This document shows, one piece after another, positions 25,236 through 34,000 of a stretch of DNA of 51,005 nucleotides. The stretch spans positions 1-51,005 of the forward strand of contig CAYOXX010000011.1 in the NCBI GenBank assembly GCA_964408025.1, read 5' to 3'. Position numbers and translations under genes: made by a program. This DNA is from CAYOXX01 sp964408025 (GTDB lineage: Bacteria; Acidobacteriota; DATKUA01). How positions within the stretch are numbered: the first letter of the stretch is position 1; each line of letters opens with the position of its first letter. The notes beneath the pieces are model-generated. The model did no database searches, had not been told where the DNA came from, and worked only from the letters and a program-made list of their open reading frames with translations.

Positions 25236-25949
25236 ATGGACCGCGGCGGCTCGATCGCGCTCGCCGCGGCAGCGGCCCTCTTCCTTGCAGCCATCCCACC
25301 CCTTGCCCAGGAAGAGGACGGGGAGCAATTCCAGGTGGAGCTTGGCAGGAGCGCCGAGGAGTACTTCAACATCGGCAACTGGTACTCCGAGCGCGACCAG
25401 CACTTCCGGGCCATCGCCTACTACAGGGCTGCCGTCGAGCGGCGCGAGGATTTCGCCGAGGCCTGGATCAACCTCGGCGCCTCGCTGCGCGCCATCGACC
25501 GCTACCAAGAGGCCATCGACGCCTACCGCACCGCCATCGATCTGGACTGCGAAGAGAACTTCGTCTACCTGAACCTCGGCAACGCCCTGGTGGCTGCCGG
25601 CCGGCTGCGCGAGGCGGTGCTGCAGTTCCGCACTTTCGTAAACCTGGAGCCGTACGACCCGGACGGCTACGCCAATCTGGGCCTCACACTCCTGCGGCTA
25701 AGCGACCACGCCGAGGCGGCCGCCGCTTTCGAGCGCCTCCTGATCCTGCGGCAGGACGATGTATACTTCCTCTACCAAGCGGCCCGCTGCTACGCGCTGC
25801 TCAGCCGATACGAAGAGGCGACCGAAAAGCTGCGCCGGGCGCTGCGCCTCGACCCCAACCTGCGCGCTTTCTTCCTCAACGACGACGACTTCCGTGGTTT
25901 CCGGCGCTCATCACAGTACCGACAGTTGCTCGCAGAGATCAGCCCCTGA
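25236..25949 (+). CDS. exported TPR-repeat protein
   Basis: A 237-residue exported protein. The N terminus (MDRGGSIALAAAAALFLAA..) is a signal peptide. The rest is about five consecutive 34-residue TPR units, recognisable from repeated A-Y-x-A and G-N/L-A patterns such as AEAWINLGASL, YVYLNLGNAL-like and YANLGLTLLRL. It probably acts as a periplasmic protein-binding scaffold; the partner is unknown. ATG 25236 was chosen because the signal peptide follows directly; a GTG at 25209 adds nine basic residues and is a possible alternative. The ribosome-binding site is weak. It shares an intergenic region with the divergent LapA-LapB gene, so a linked role is possible but unproven. Confidence 0.75.
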   Translation: MDRGGSIALAAAAALFLAAIPPLAQEEDGEQFQVELGRSAEEYFNIGNWYSERDQHFRAIAYYRAAVERREDFAEAWINLGASLRAIDRYQEAIDAYRTAIDLDCEENFVYLNLGNALVAAGRLREAVLQFRTFVNLEPYDPDGYANLGLTLLRLSDHAEAAAAFERLLILRQDDVYFLYQAARCYALLSRYEEATEKLRRALRLDPNLRAFFLNDDDFRGFRRSSQYRQLLAEISP

Positions 25950-26028
25950 ACAGGGACAGACACCCGCCTTCCATATCGTCCCCGATTCATTATGAAGTGC
26001 TTACGTCCGAAGAAATATCTGTCTGGCT

Positions 26029-26274
26029 TTATTCTTCTACGAAGCGGGGTTTCGTCGTGCGCCGGCTTTCACGGGATCGCCTCGCGCCGGTCTCCTCCAT
26101 CATGTCGACAAGCTGCGAGGCATGCGCCTCGACGAATTCGAACGCCTGCTCGATGCTGGGGAAGTACCCCCTGAGTCGCTCCGCGATATCTTCGAGCCCC
26201 TCTTCCGAGATGTCCCAGTCGCGCTCCTCCAGCGCGTCAACAATGATATCCCTTGCCTGATCGAAATGGTCCAC
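26029..26274 (-). CDS. small acidic hypothetical protein
   Basis: An 81-residue protein, acidic and predicted helical (segments DIIVDALEERDWDIS and SIEQAFEFVEAHASQLVDMM), with a basic tail of Arg and Lys. Amino-acid composition is protein-like, unlike most shadow frames here. GTG at 26274 is the probable start; a TTG three codons upstream is possible. It faces the TPR gene convergently and is divergent from the PP-loop gene. No family recognised. Confidence 0.5.
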   Translation of the reverse strand: MDHFDQARDIIVDALEERDWDISEEGLEDIAERLRGYFPSIEQAFEFVEAHASQLVDMMEETGARRSRESRRTTKPRFVEE

Positions 26275-26331
26275 TTGACCCAACCCCGATATTGACGTGG
26301 CTCACACTTCTTATAAACTATCAACCGCACA

Positions 26332-27393
26332 ATGGCAACGAGGCACCGAACATTGGCCAGGCAACGGGACAGCTCTGAAGCGCCGGCCCGCAGGGCGATC
26401 CTGCTCCTCTCCGGCGGCGCCGACAGCACACTGGCGATGCAGTTGATGCTCGAGCAGGGCATCGAGCTGCTGGCGCTGAACTTCAGGACCTGCTTCTGCA
26501 CCTGCAGCCGCGACGGCTGCGGAGCCGGCCTGCGGGAAACCTGCGAGGGCCTCGGCGTACCGCTGCGCTCGATCTTCCTGGGCGACGACTACCTGCGGAT
26601 GATCGCCGAGCCGCGCTTCGGTTACGGCAAGGGGATGAATCCCTGCATCGACTGCCGCGTCCTGATCCTGCGCCGGGCGCGGGAGGCGATGCTGGCCGAG
26701 GGCGCGAGCTTCGTGGTCACCGGCGAGGTTGTCGGCCAGCGGCCGATGTCGCAGCGGATGCAGCAGCTGAATATCATCGAGAGGGAAAGCGGCCTGCGGG
26801 GGCGTCTGCTGCGCCCGCTCTCGGCCAAGCTGCTGCCGCCGACCTACCCCGAGCTGGCCGGCATCGTGGACCGCTCCGGGCTCCTGGCGATCCAGGGCCG
26901 CTCGCGCAAGCCGCAGATCGAGCTGGCCCAGAAGCTGGGCTTCCACGAGATCCCCTGCGCCTCAGGCGGCTGCCTGCTGACGATCCCGCGCTACGCCGAA
27001 AAGGTGCGGGACCTCTACAGCCACGCCGACGGCGGCGTGCCCGGCGTCAACGACGCCAAGCTTCTGAGGGTTGGCCGCCACTTCCGCTTCTCGCCCGAAT
27101 ACAAGGTGGTAGTGGGCAAGGACCACAGCGATAACCTCGCCCTCGGCGCCCTGGCCCAGCGAGATGATCTCGTCTTCAGCCCGCCCGAGGAAATCAACGG
27201 TCCGGTAGTCCTCACCCGCGGGCGAGTGCCCGCTTCGCAATGGCCGCGCATCGCCTCGCTGCTGCTGCGCTACGGTGACATCGATCCCGGAGAGCGGGTG
27301 GAAGTCAGCGTACGAAGGGGCGTGGACGGCCTTCTGGACACCGTAACGGCCGAAGCGATGCCCACTGACGAGCCGCCGCGCTACCTGCTGTGA
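26332..27393 (+). CDS. PP-loop ATPase, ThiI/MnmA-like tRNA thiolation family
   Basis: A 353-residue protein of the adenine-nucleotide alpha-hydrolase (PP-loop) superfamily, related to proteins labelled ThiI-like or tRNA-thiouridylase with a C-terminal NFACT-R/DUF814 region. The PP-loop is SGGADST (27-33). Cysteines cluster as CFCTC (54-58) with Cys 63, CIDC (105-108), and Cys 209 and 214 in CASGGC; conserved stretches are GEVVGQRPMSQ (131-141) and RPLSAKLLPP (161-170). This pattern suggests sulfur transfer or an iron-sulfur site, and AMP activation of a tRNA base is the likely chemistry. The exact modification is not known to me. Its stop overlaps the tsaB start by one base, supporting a tRNA-modification operon. 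The ATG at 26332 has only a weak ribosome-binding site, so the first 20 or so residues are uncertain. Confidence 0.8.
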   Translation: MATRHRTLARQRDSSEAPARRAILLLSGGADSTLAMQLMLEQGIELLALNFRTCFCTCSRDGCGAGLRETCEGLGVPLRSIFLGDDYLRMIAEPRFGYGKGMNPCIDCRVLILRRAREAMLAEGASFVVTGEVVGQRPMSQRMQQLNIIERESGLRGRLLRPLSAKLLPPTYPELAGIVDRSGLLAIQGRSRKPQIELAQKLGFHEIPCASGGCLLTIPRYAEKVRDLYSHADGGVPGVNDAKLLRVGRHFRFSPEYKVVVGKDHSDNLALGALAQRDDLVFSPPEEINGPVVLTRGRVPASQWPRIASLLLRYGDIDPGERVEVSVRRGVDGLLDTVTAEAMPTDEPPRYLL

Positions 27394-28091
27394 TGAAAAG
27401 GCCCTCGTGCATCCTGGCAATCGACACCTCCTCGCCCCGAGGCAGCGCTGTCCTGGCCGCGGGGGGCCGGCCGTTGGAGTTGCTCGCAGGCGGCGAGCGT
27501 GAAACCTACTCCTCGAGGCTCTTCCGCTGGCTGGAGGAGCTTGCGCGGCGCCTCAAGGACGGCTTCGCATCCCTGGACGGCATCGCGGTCGCCGCCGGCC
27601 CCGGCTCCTTCACCGGACTGCGCATCGGGGTGGCGGCCGCCAAGGGGATCTCCCTCGCCGTCGCCTGCCCGCTAATCCCCTTCTCCACGCTCGAGGCGGC
27701 GGCCCTGGCCGCCGGCGAGGGGCCGGCCCTCCGCCGCCCCATACTGGCCGCCGGCCGCGGCGAGGTCTACACGGCCGCCTACCGCGTAGGCCGCGGCGGG
27801 CTCGAGGCGGTCGCGGAGGAGCAGGTTGTGGCGCCGGCTGCGCTCGAACTCGACGCCGCCGACGAGCCGATATTTCTCTTCGGCAGCGGGCTGCCGCTCT
27901 GCCGCCAAAGGCTGCGCGGACTCGCACCGCCGGGCTCGGTCTTCGACGACGCCCAGCCGGCACTGGCCGAAGCTATGGCAGAGGAGGGGATGCGCAGGCT
28001 GCGGCGCGGCGAGGGCGTCGGGCCCGCGGAGCTGAGGATGAACTACATTCGGCTCTCCGACGCCGAGCTCAAGGCCCGGAAACGCCGATAA
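27393..28091 (+). CDS. tsaB: tRNA threonylcarbamoyladenosine biosynthesis protein TsaB
   Basis: A 232-residue TsaB (YeaZ), the ASKHA-fold partner of TsaD in making t6A37 in ANN-decoding tRNAs. Diagnostic elements: ILAIDTSSPRGS (7-18) and AGPGSFTGLRIG (68-79), followed by AAAKG. The C-terminal half is more variable, as usual. ATG 27393 overlaps the stop of the PP-loop gene by one base; a GTG one codon earlier is equally possible. Other t6A genes (tsaC, tsaD, tsaE) are not in the window. Length is normal for the family. Confidence 0.93.
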   Translation: MKRPSCILAIDTSSPRGSAVLAAGGRPLELLAGGERETYSSRLFRWLEELARRLKDGFASLDGIAVAAGPGSFTGLRIGVAAAKGISLAVACPLIPFSTLEAAALAAGEGPALRRPILAAGRGEVYTAAYRVGRGGLEAVAEEQVVAPAALELDAADEPIFLFGSGLPLCRQRLRGLAPPGSVFDDAQPALAEAMAEEGMRRLRRGEGVGPAELRMNYIRLSDAELKARKRR

Positions 28092-28119
28092 TCCGTTGCC
28101 GCGCAGCCCTCGTTTCCCC

Positions 28120-28148
28120 TTGCCCCAGGTTGCCGCTTATGCTAGACT
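28120..28148 (+). promoter_or_regulatory. promoter of metK-ahcY
   Basis: TTGCCC (28120-28125), exactly 17 bases, TAGACT (28143-28148) with TG one base before the -10 (extended -10). Transcription should begin near 28155, leaving a leader of about 57 bases. Confidence 0.65.
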
Positions 28149-28177
28149 CCGGCGCTCCAACGCGGCGCGAAAAAACC

Positions 28178-28207
28178 TGTTACCTGAATCAATGCAGGGG
28201 AGTAACA
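28178..28207 (+). promoter_or_regulatory. leader hairpin overlapping the metK ribosome-binding site
   Basis: TGTTAC-CTG (28178-28186) can pair with CAG (28195-28197) and GTAACA (28202-28207), leaving GGGA bulged. The Shine-Dalgarno sequence AGGGGAG (28196-28202) lies within this structure, so it could control translation. The leader is too short and dissimilar to match the known SAM or SAH riboswitch consensus I can recall. Function is a hypothesis. Confidence 0.35.
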
Positions 28208-28211
28208 CGAT

Positions 28212-29357
28212 ATGGACACCAAACACCTGTTCACGTCCGAGTCGGTCACCGAGGGCCACCCGGACAAGGTAGCCGACCAGATCTCCGATGCGATCCTGGA
28301 CGCGATGATCGCCGACGACCCGAACGCGCGCGTCGCCTGCGAATGCCTGGTGTCGACCGGCCTGGCACTCGTCTCCGGCGAGATCACAACCACAACCTAC
28401 GTCAACATTCCCACAGTGGTGCGGGAGACGATAAAGAACATCGGCTACGACCGCGCCGACTACGGCTTCGACGGCCGCACCTGCGCCGTCCTGGTCAGCC
28501 TCGACAGCCAGAGCCCCGACATCGCGATGGGCGTTGATCCCGGCGGCGCCGGCGACCAGGGCCTGATGTTCGGCTACGCCTGCGACGAGACGCCCGAGCT
28601 GATGCCCGCCCCCATAATGCTGGCCCACAAGCTGGTGCAGCGCCTGGCCGACGTCCGCAAGGACGGGGTCCTGGATTGGGTGTGCCCCGACGGCAAGAGC
28701 CAGGTCACCGTCGAGTACGACGAGCTGCGGCCGGCGCGGGTCGACTCGGTTGTCATCGCCACCCAGCACGCGGCCGACGTCGAGCACCCGCAGATCGAGA
28801 AGGAGATCATCGAGCACGTCATCCGGCCGGTAATCCCCGAAAAATGGCTTGACGGCCAGACGAAATACTACGTCAACCCGACCGGGCGCTTCGTCCACGG
28901 CGGACCGATGGCCGACTGCGGCGTCACCGGCCGCAAGACGATAGTCGACACCTACGGCGGCTGGGGGCGGCACGGCGGCGGCGCCTACAGCGGCAAGGAC
29001 CCCAGCAAGGTGGACCGCAGCGCCAGCTACATGGCCCGCTACATCGCCAAGAACATAGTCGCCGCCGGCCTCGCCCAGCGCGTCGAGGTCCAGCTGGCCT
29101 ACGCCATCGGCATCGCCGACCCCGTTTCCGTCTGGATCGAAACCAACGGCAGGACCGAGGTGGAGGACACGGTGCTGCGCCGCGCCATCCGCGAGGTCTT
29201 CCCCCTGACGCCGAAAGGGATGATCGAGCACCTCGACCTGCGGCGCCCGATATACCTCAAGACGGCCGCCTACGGCCACTTCGGCCGCGACCTCGAGGAG
29301 TTCACCTGGGAAAGAACCGACAAGGTGGACGAGCTGCGCAAGGCCTGCGACCTTTAG
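28212..29357 (+). CDS. metK: S-adenosylmethionine synthetase
   Basis: MetK makes S-adenosylmethionine from methionine and ATP. The 381-residue protein has all family motifs: GHPDK (15-19), GAGDQGLMFGYA (112-123), GRKTIVDTYGG (240-250) and GGGAYSGKDPSKVDRS (255-270, the phosphate-binding loop). Length is normal. The ATG is preceded by AGGGGAG. It is followed after 36 bases by ahcY and has its own promoter, so the pair forms a SAM synthesis and recycling unit. Confidence 0.98.
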   Translation: MDTKHLFTSESVTEGHPDKVADQISDAILDAMIADDPNARVACECLVSTGLALVSGEITTTTYVNIPTVVRETIKNIGYDRADYGFDGRTCAVLVSLDSQSPDIAMGVDPGGAGDQGLMFGYACDETPELMPAPIMLAHKLVQRLADVRKDGVLDWVCPDGKSQVTVEYDELRPARVDSVVIATQHAADVEHPQIEKEIIEHVIRPVIPEKWLDGQTKYYVNPTGRFVHGGPMADCGVTGRKTIVDTYGGWGRHGGGAYSGKDPSKVDRSASYMARYIAKNIVAAGLAQRVEVQLAYAIGIADPVSVWIETNGRTEVEDTVLRRAIREVFPLTPKGMIEHLDLRRPIYLKTAAYGHFGRDLEEFTWERTDKVDELRKACDL

Positions 29358-29393
29358 CTACAGAAACATACCGGTAATCACTGGGAGTGAAAG

Positions 29394-30650
29394 ATGCAAT
29401 ACGACGTGAAGGACCTGAATCTATCCGACGCTGGCGCGACCAGGATCGAGTGGGCCGCCAAGAACATGCCGGTCATCCGCTCCATCGCCCAGCGATTCGA
29501 AAAGGAGAAGCCGCTGCAAGGCGTGCGCATTAGCGCCTGCCTGCACGTCACCGCCGAGACCGCCAACCTGATGCTCGCCCTCAAGGCCGGCGGCGCCGAA
29601 GCGGTCCTGTGCGCCTCCAATCCGCTCAGCACGCAGGACGACGTGGCGGCCAACCTCGTGCGTGAGCACCAGATACCGGTTCACGCGGTCAAGGGCGAGG
29701 ACAACGAATCGTACTACCGCCACATAGCCTCCGCCCTCGACCACCGGCCGCAGATCACCATGGACGACGGCGCCGACCTGGTGACCGCGGTCATCAGAGA
29801 GCGCAGCGACCTGATCGACGACCTCGCCGGCAGCACCGAGGAGACGACGACCGGCGTCATCCGCCTGCGCAGCATGGAGAAGGAAGGGATCATCACCTTC
29901 CCCGTGATCGCCGTAAATGACTCCCGCACCAAGCACTTCTTCGACAACCGCTACGGCACTGGGCAGAGCACATTGGATGGCATCCTGCGCGCCACTAATT
30001 CACTCTTCGCCGGCATGGTGTTCGTCGTCTGCGGCTACGGCTGGTGCGGGCGCGGGATCGCCAACGATGCCAGGGGCCTCAACGCCCACGTCATCGTCGT
30101 CGAGGTGGACCCCATACGCGCCCTCGAGGCGGCCATGGATGGCTTCACAGTCATGCCTATCGTCCGGGCCGCCGAGGTCGGCGACATTTTCGTCACCGCC
30201 ACAGGCAACAAAAACGTCATCCGCAAAGAGCACTTCCAGAAGATGAAGGACAACGCCATCCTCGCCAACGCCGGCCACTTCAACGTCGAGCTCGACCTGC
30301 CCGGGCTCGATGAACTCACCGTCAACAAGCGCGAGCTGCGCGACTTCGTCGTCGAGCACGAGCTGCCCGACGGCCGCAGGATCAACGTCCTCGCCGAGGG
30401 CCGCCTCATCAACCTCGCGGCGGCAGAGGGGCATCCGGCGATGGTAATGGACATGAGCTTCGCCAACCAGGCCCTCGCCGCCGAGTACCTGCACACCAAC
30501 CGGGGCAAGCTCGAGCCCCGGATCCACGTCCTACCCGAAGAGATGGACAGAGAAATCGCCCGCCTCAAGCTCGAAACTATGGGGGTTCAGATCGACGACC
30601 TCACTGACGAGCAGCGGCAGTACCTGGCCGGCTGGCGAGAAGGCACCTGA
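29394..30650 (+). CDS. ahcY: adenosylhomocysteinase (SAH hydrolase)
   Basis: AhcY hydrolyses S-adenosylhomocysteine to homocysteine and adenosine with bound NAD, removing the by-product of methylation. The 418-residue protein shows the substrate region around LHVTAETANLM (50-60), the active-site stretch VNDSRTKHFFDN (174-185) and the NAD-binding glycine loop GYGWCGRG (214-221). It lacks the long insertion found in many plant and actinobacterial enzymes, so it is the short form, common in archaea and some bacteria. GGGAG precedes the ATG by a few bases. Cotranscribed with metK. The 3' side ends in a repeat array with a terminator. Confidence 0.96.
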   Translation: MQYDVKDLNLSDAGATRIEWAAKNMPVIRSIAQRFEKEKPLQGVRISACLHVTAETANLMLALKAGGAEAVLCASNPLSTQDDVAANLVREHQIPVHAVKGEDNESYYRHIASALDHRPQITMDDGADLVTAVIRERSDLIDDLAGSTEETTTGVIRLRSMEKEGIITFPVIAVNDSRTKHFFDNRYGTGQSTLDGILRATNSLFAGMVFVVCGYGWCGRGIANDARGLNAHVIVVEVDPIRALEAAMDGFTVMPIVRAAEVGDIFVTATGNKNVIRKEHFQKMKDNAILANAGHFNVELDLPGLDELTVNKRELRDFVVEHELPDGRRINVLAEGRLINLAAAEGHPAMVMDMSFANQALAAEYLHTNRGKLEPRIHVLPEEMDREIARLKLETMGVQIDDLTDEQRQYLAGWREGT

Positions 30651-30694
30651 TTCGTCGCGCGGCGAAACCGCTAACCAAGGGCGGTCTGAACTTG

Positions 30695-30720
30695 TCCGCC
30701 GGAGCCTCGACGGAGGCGGA
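30695..30720. repeat. TCCGCC...GGCGGA inverted repeat
   Basis: A 6-bp stem with a 14-base loop that also contains the alternative stem GCCTC-GACG-GAGGC. It lies 45 bases after ahcY and precedes the 43-bp repeats. It resembles hairpins at 13491 and 44405. Confidence 0.4.
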
Positions 30721-30730
30721 TGCCGCCCGC

Positions 30731-30861
30731 GGAATATCCAAGAAACAGTAGGGGCGTCCTTTAGGGCGCCCGCGGAATATCCAAGAAACAGTGGGGGCGG
30801 CCTTTAGGGCGCCCGCGGAATATCCAAGAAACAGTAGGGGCGGCCTTTATGCCGCCCTTTT
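30731..30861. repeat. three tandem 43-bp repeats downstream of ahcY
   Basis: Units begin at 30731, 30774 and 30817. Each reads GGAATATCCAAGAAACAGT followed by GGGGCG-CCTTTAGGGCGCCC and can fold into a GC hairpin. Units differ at one or two positions. The last copy ends in a perfect stem that serves as a terminator. No unique spacers, so not CRISPR; possible frames here have repeated peptides and are not genes. Confidence 0.85.
30838..30861 (+). terminator. rho-independent terminator after metK-ahcY
   Basis: GGGCGGC (30838-30844), loop CTTTAT, GCCGCCC (30851-30857), then TTTT. It is the only copy of the 43-bp repeat with a perfect 7-bp stem and a T-run. Confidence 0.75.
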
Positions 30862-30885
30862 CAGTTATCTCTCCGGGCAACAGCA

Positions 30886-30936
30886 GGTGGGACAGACCCG
30901 CCAGAGGCGGGCAAGCTCTCCTGTCTGTCACCCACC
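30886..30936. repeat. nested stem-loop between terminator and addB
   Basis: Outer arms GGTGGGACAGA (30886-30896) and TCTGTC-A-CCCACC (30924-30936) pair over 11 bp with one bulged A. Inside is a second stem CCCGCC-AGA-GGCGGG (30897-30911), followed by 12 unpaired bases. It sits after the ahcY terminator and about 35 bases before the likely addB promoter. It could be a small RNA element or a dispersed repeat; no expression evidence is available. Confidence 0.5.
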
Positions 30937-30951
30937 GCAGGCGGGCACTTA

Positions 30952-30981
30952 TTAAATCCATTCGGACGTTCGTGGTATTCT
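30952..30981 (+). promoter_or_regulatory. extended -10 promoter of addBA
   Basis: TG-G-TATTCT (30973-30981) forms an extended -10 with a weak -35 TTAAAT (30952-30957) 18 bases upstream. Start near 30988. Confidence 0.45.
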
Positions 30982-31044
30982 GTTACGTAGTCAATATCTC
31001 TCACAAATCAGGGGCAGCGTTTCGAATAGGCGAGGGATAGCGAG

Positions 31045-34000
31045 TTGGAGGACCTTGTAAACGCCATCAAGTCGGGCGAGGCACGTCGCTGGCTCGTAGT
31101 AATGCCCCACCAATACGCGCTGCAGCGCCTCCGCCGTGAGCTGGCCCGAAGCTGCGGTTGCGTCTTCGGACTGCGCACCACGACATTCCACGGCCTCGTC
31201 GAAAGCCTGTCTGCCGGCCTCGACGGCGTCCCCCACTCCGTCTCCAAGGTGGTAGCCGAGGAAGCTGTCGGCAACGTCGCCAAGGAGCTACCCCATGCCG
31301 CGCTATCCGAACTCCTGTGCAGCCCGTCGGCCCAGCGGGCCGCGCTGGTAACCATCCGCGACCTCAAGATCGCTGGCGTCACCCCGGACCGCCTCTCCGC
31401 TATCCGCGACGACAAGCTTAAGGCCCTCGCCGAGCTGTGGCGACGCTACGACGATATCTTCCGTGATGAGTGGCTCGATCCGGTCGACCGGGAGACGCGG
31501 ATCATCAACGCCGTAGTCCAGGGGGATACGGAACCACCGGGATTCGATCACCTATGGGTCTCCGGCTTCCCTTATCTCCCGCCCAACCACAAGAAGCTCC
31601 TCAGTGCACTCGCGCCCAGACTGCGGTTACACCTGCGCCTCCCCTCCGACGGCGGCTGCACCGAGCTCTTCAGGGATAACGAAGACCTGCTCAGAAGGGC
31701 CGAGGAATGGTCTGACGCAATCAGCGAACCTCTGGAAGTCTTCCACGGAGAAGGCCTCGTCGGGAAGCTCCAGCGCCGCCTCTTCGCACCGCTTGCAGAT
31801 CCGCTCGAGCACGATCCCGAGCGGATTTCAGTCGCCAGTGCTCCCAGCCGCTACGACGAGGTTGAAGCGGCGGCGACGCGGATACTGCAGCTCCTCGATA
31901 AGAGCGTGCCGCCCGAGCGAATCGGCCTTACGATGCGCAACATCAGCCCCTACGACCAGTTCGTCCGCGACGTCTTCGGCCGCCACCACATCCCCTACCA
32001 CTACCGCCGCGGCATCCCGCTCCTGCAGGCGCCATCGGTGCGGCAGGCGATGAAGCTGACCGAGATCGGCCAGCGGCCGTCCCGATTCGACGAGCTCCTC
32101 GGCCTCGTCGTCTCCGCGTACACCAAACTCCAGCATAAAAAAGCGATCCGGGACCTGCTCGTCCGCTCTCCGGTCTTCAGCGAGAGCTCCGAGAGATGGC
32201 CACAGCGCCTCGAAGCGATAAAACAGAAGAGTGGAGGACAACAAGGCCTCGGCAGCAAAGCTATAGAGGTCGCCACACAGAAGCTCGAAAAGCTTCTGAA
32301 GCGCTGCGCCAACCTCTGGAAGGGCCGCGATCCACTCGGAGAACTACGCAGACTAATAAGCGACGTAATCGCTCTACCGCCGGGCACTGATCACGCTCGA
32401 GACGACGGCGACCGGCGGGCCCTGCGGCAGCTTCTCGACCTTCTCGAAGGAATCGGAACCCAGCTCGATAGATTGCCCGCCCTCGGCCTCGAGCCGACAA
32501 CCCATGCCATCGAGCACCTGCGTGAGGAGATACGCACCCAGTCGTTTTCCAAGCCGGTCGCGGAAGTCGACGCGGTCCAAGTCCTCAATTTCTTCGACAT
32601 GGGGTACAACCGCGTAGATCACCTCTTCGTTATCGGTTTGGATCAGGGCACCGTCCCGGCTCCACCCTTCCGCTCCAACTCGCTGCTCAGCGACTCCGAC
32701 ATCGAGCGCCTGCGCCATGCGGGTCTCGACGAGGATCGCAATCTCCGCGACTCGGGTCGCCTGCGCAACGACGAGGCGCAGGCCTTCCTGCTCGCCCTCG
32801 GCGCCGCCCGCCACGAGATCCGCCTCAGCTACCCCGCCATCAGCAGCGACGGCCGCGAAACCTCGCCCTCGCCTTACCTGACCGAGATCGAGCGCCTCCT
32901 CGGCATCGAGGGGCAGGAGCCCGAGCTGCTGCCCGGCGCCGACCTGCGCACCATCGAACAGGTCCCTCCTAACCGTCTCGCCCTGCGACGCCAGCTCATC
33001 AGGCGCCTCTTCCGCGGCGACCTCGAGCAGGACCGGCTGGCCGTCCCCGTATACAAGCTGATGCTTGCGCGGGACGACGAGAAGCGCTCACTGCAGCGCC
33101 TCATCGGCATCCACGAGATCGAGGAGCGGCGCCGCGAAGCCCTCTTCGCGCCGCCTCAAATCCGGCGCCAACAAAGCGACCGCTACAGCGGCCGTATCGA
33201 GGACCGCGAGCTGCGGGAGAGAATCCGTGCGAAGTTCGAGAACTCGCTCTGGAGCACCAAGAGGTTCGAGACGTTCGGCAAATGCCCCTTCGCTTTCTTC
33301 CTCGAGTACTGCCTCGGCCTCGAGGAACTCCAGCTACCCGCCGAGGAGCCGACGCCCCGGGACGAGGGGAGCCTGATGCACGAGATCGCGAAGCGCTTCG
33401 TCGATAAAGCGGATTACCCCCTCCGCGACATCGACGCTTCACTGAAGCTGATGAACACAATCGTCCCCAAAGCGTTCGCTCCCCGCTATCCGGTTTTCAA
33501 GCCGGAAGACTATCCCCCGCCCCTTCGCCTTCTGCGCGAGCGGGTCCGCCGCCTCATGTCGCGCTTCGTAGGCCACGAGATGGACCTGGAAGACCGCGTG
33601 CCAACCGATGAGCTGGAATCGGTGTTCGGGCCATGCTCCCTGGTACTTCCCGGCAGACGCATCGACTTCGGCGGCCGCTTCGACCGTATAGATAAATACA
33701 AGAATCCCCCTCCATGTAAATTGGTGATCGATTACAAGAGGTCAGGTAAGGGGACGAGCTTCAAAGACAGCGTTCGCGGCCACGACCTCCAGCTTCCGCT
33801 TTATATACTCGCCGCCGCGATGATCTTCGATATCAAGCCGAGCGACATGCATGCTGCCATCTTCAACCTGAGGGACACCAAACTCCACTACCTCGATCCG
33901 AACAAAACGGATAGGCGAATGGATTGGCCGTACTTTCTCGACCTCAGAGACACACCTTCTGGTAACTATGATTGGGGGGACGCGCAGCCCGTGCGGCTCG

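Noticed and set aside
30731..30861. Possible CRISPR array or coding repeat downstream of ahcY
   Set aside because: Units are almost identical along their full 43 bases, leaving no spacers, and the frames give repeated low-quality peptides.
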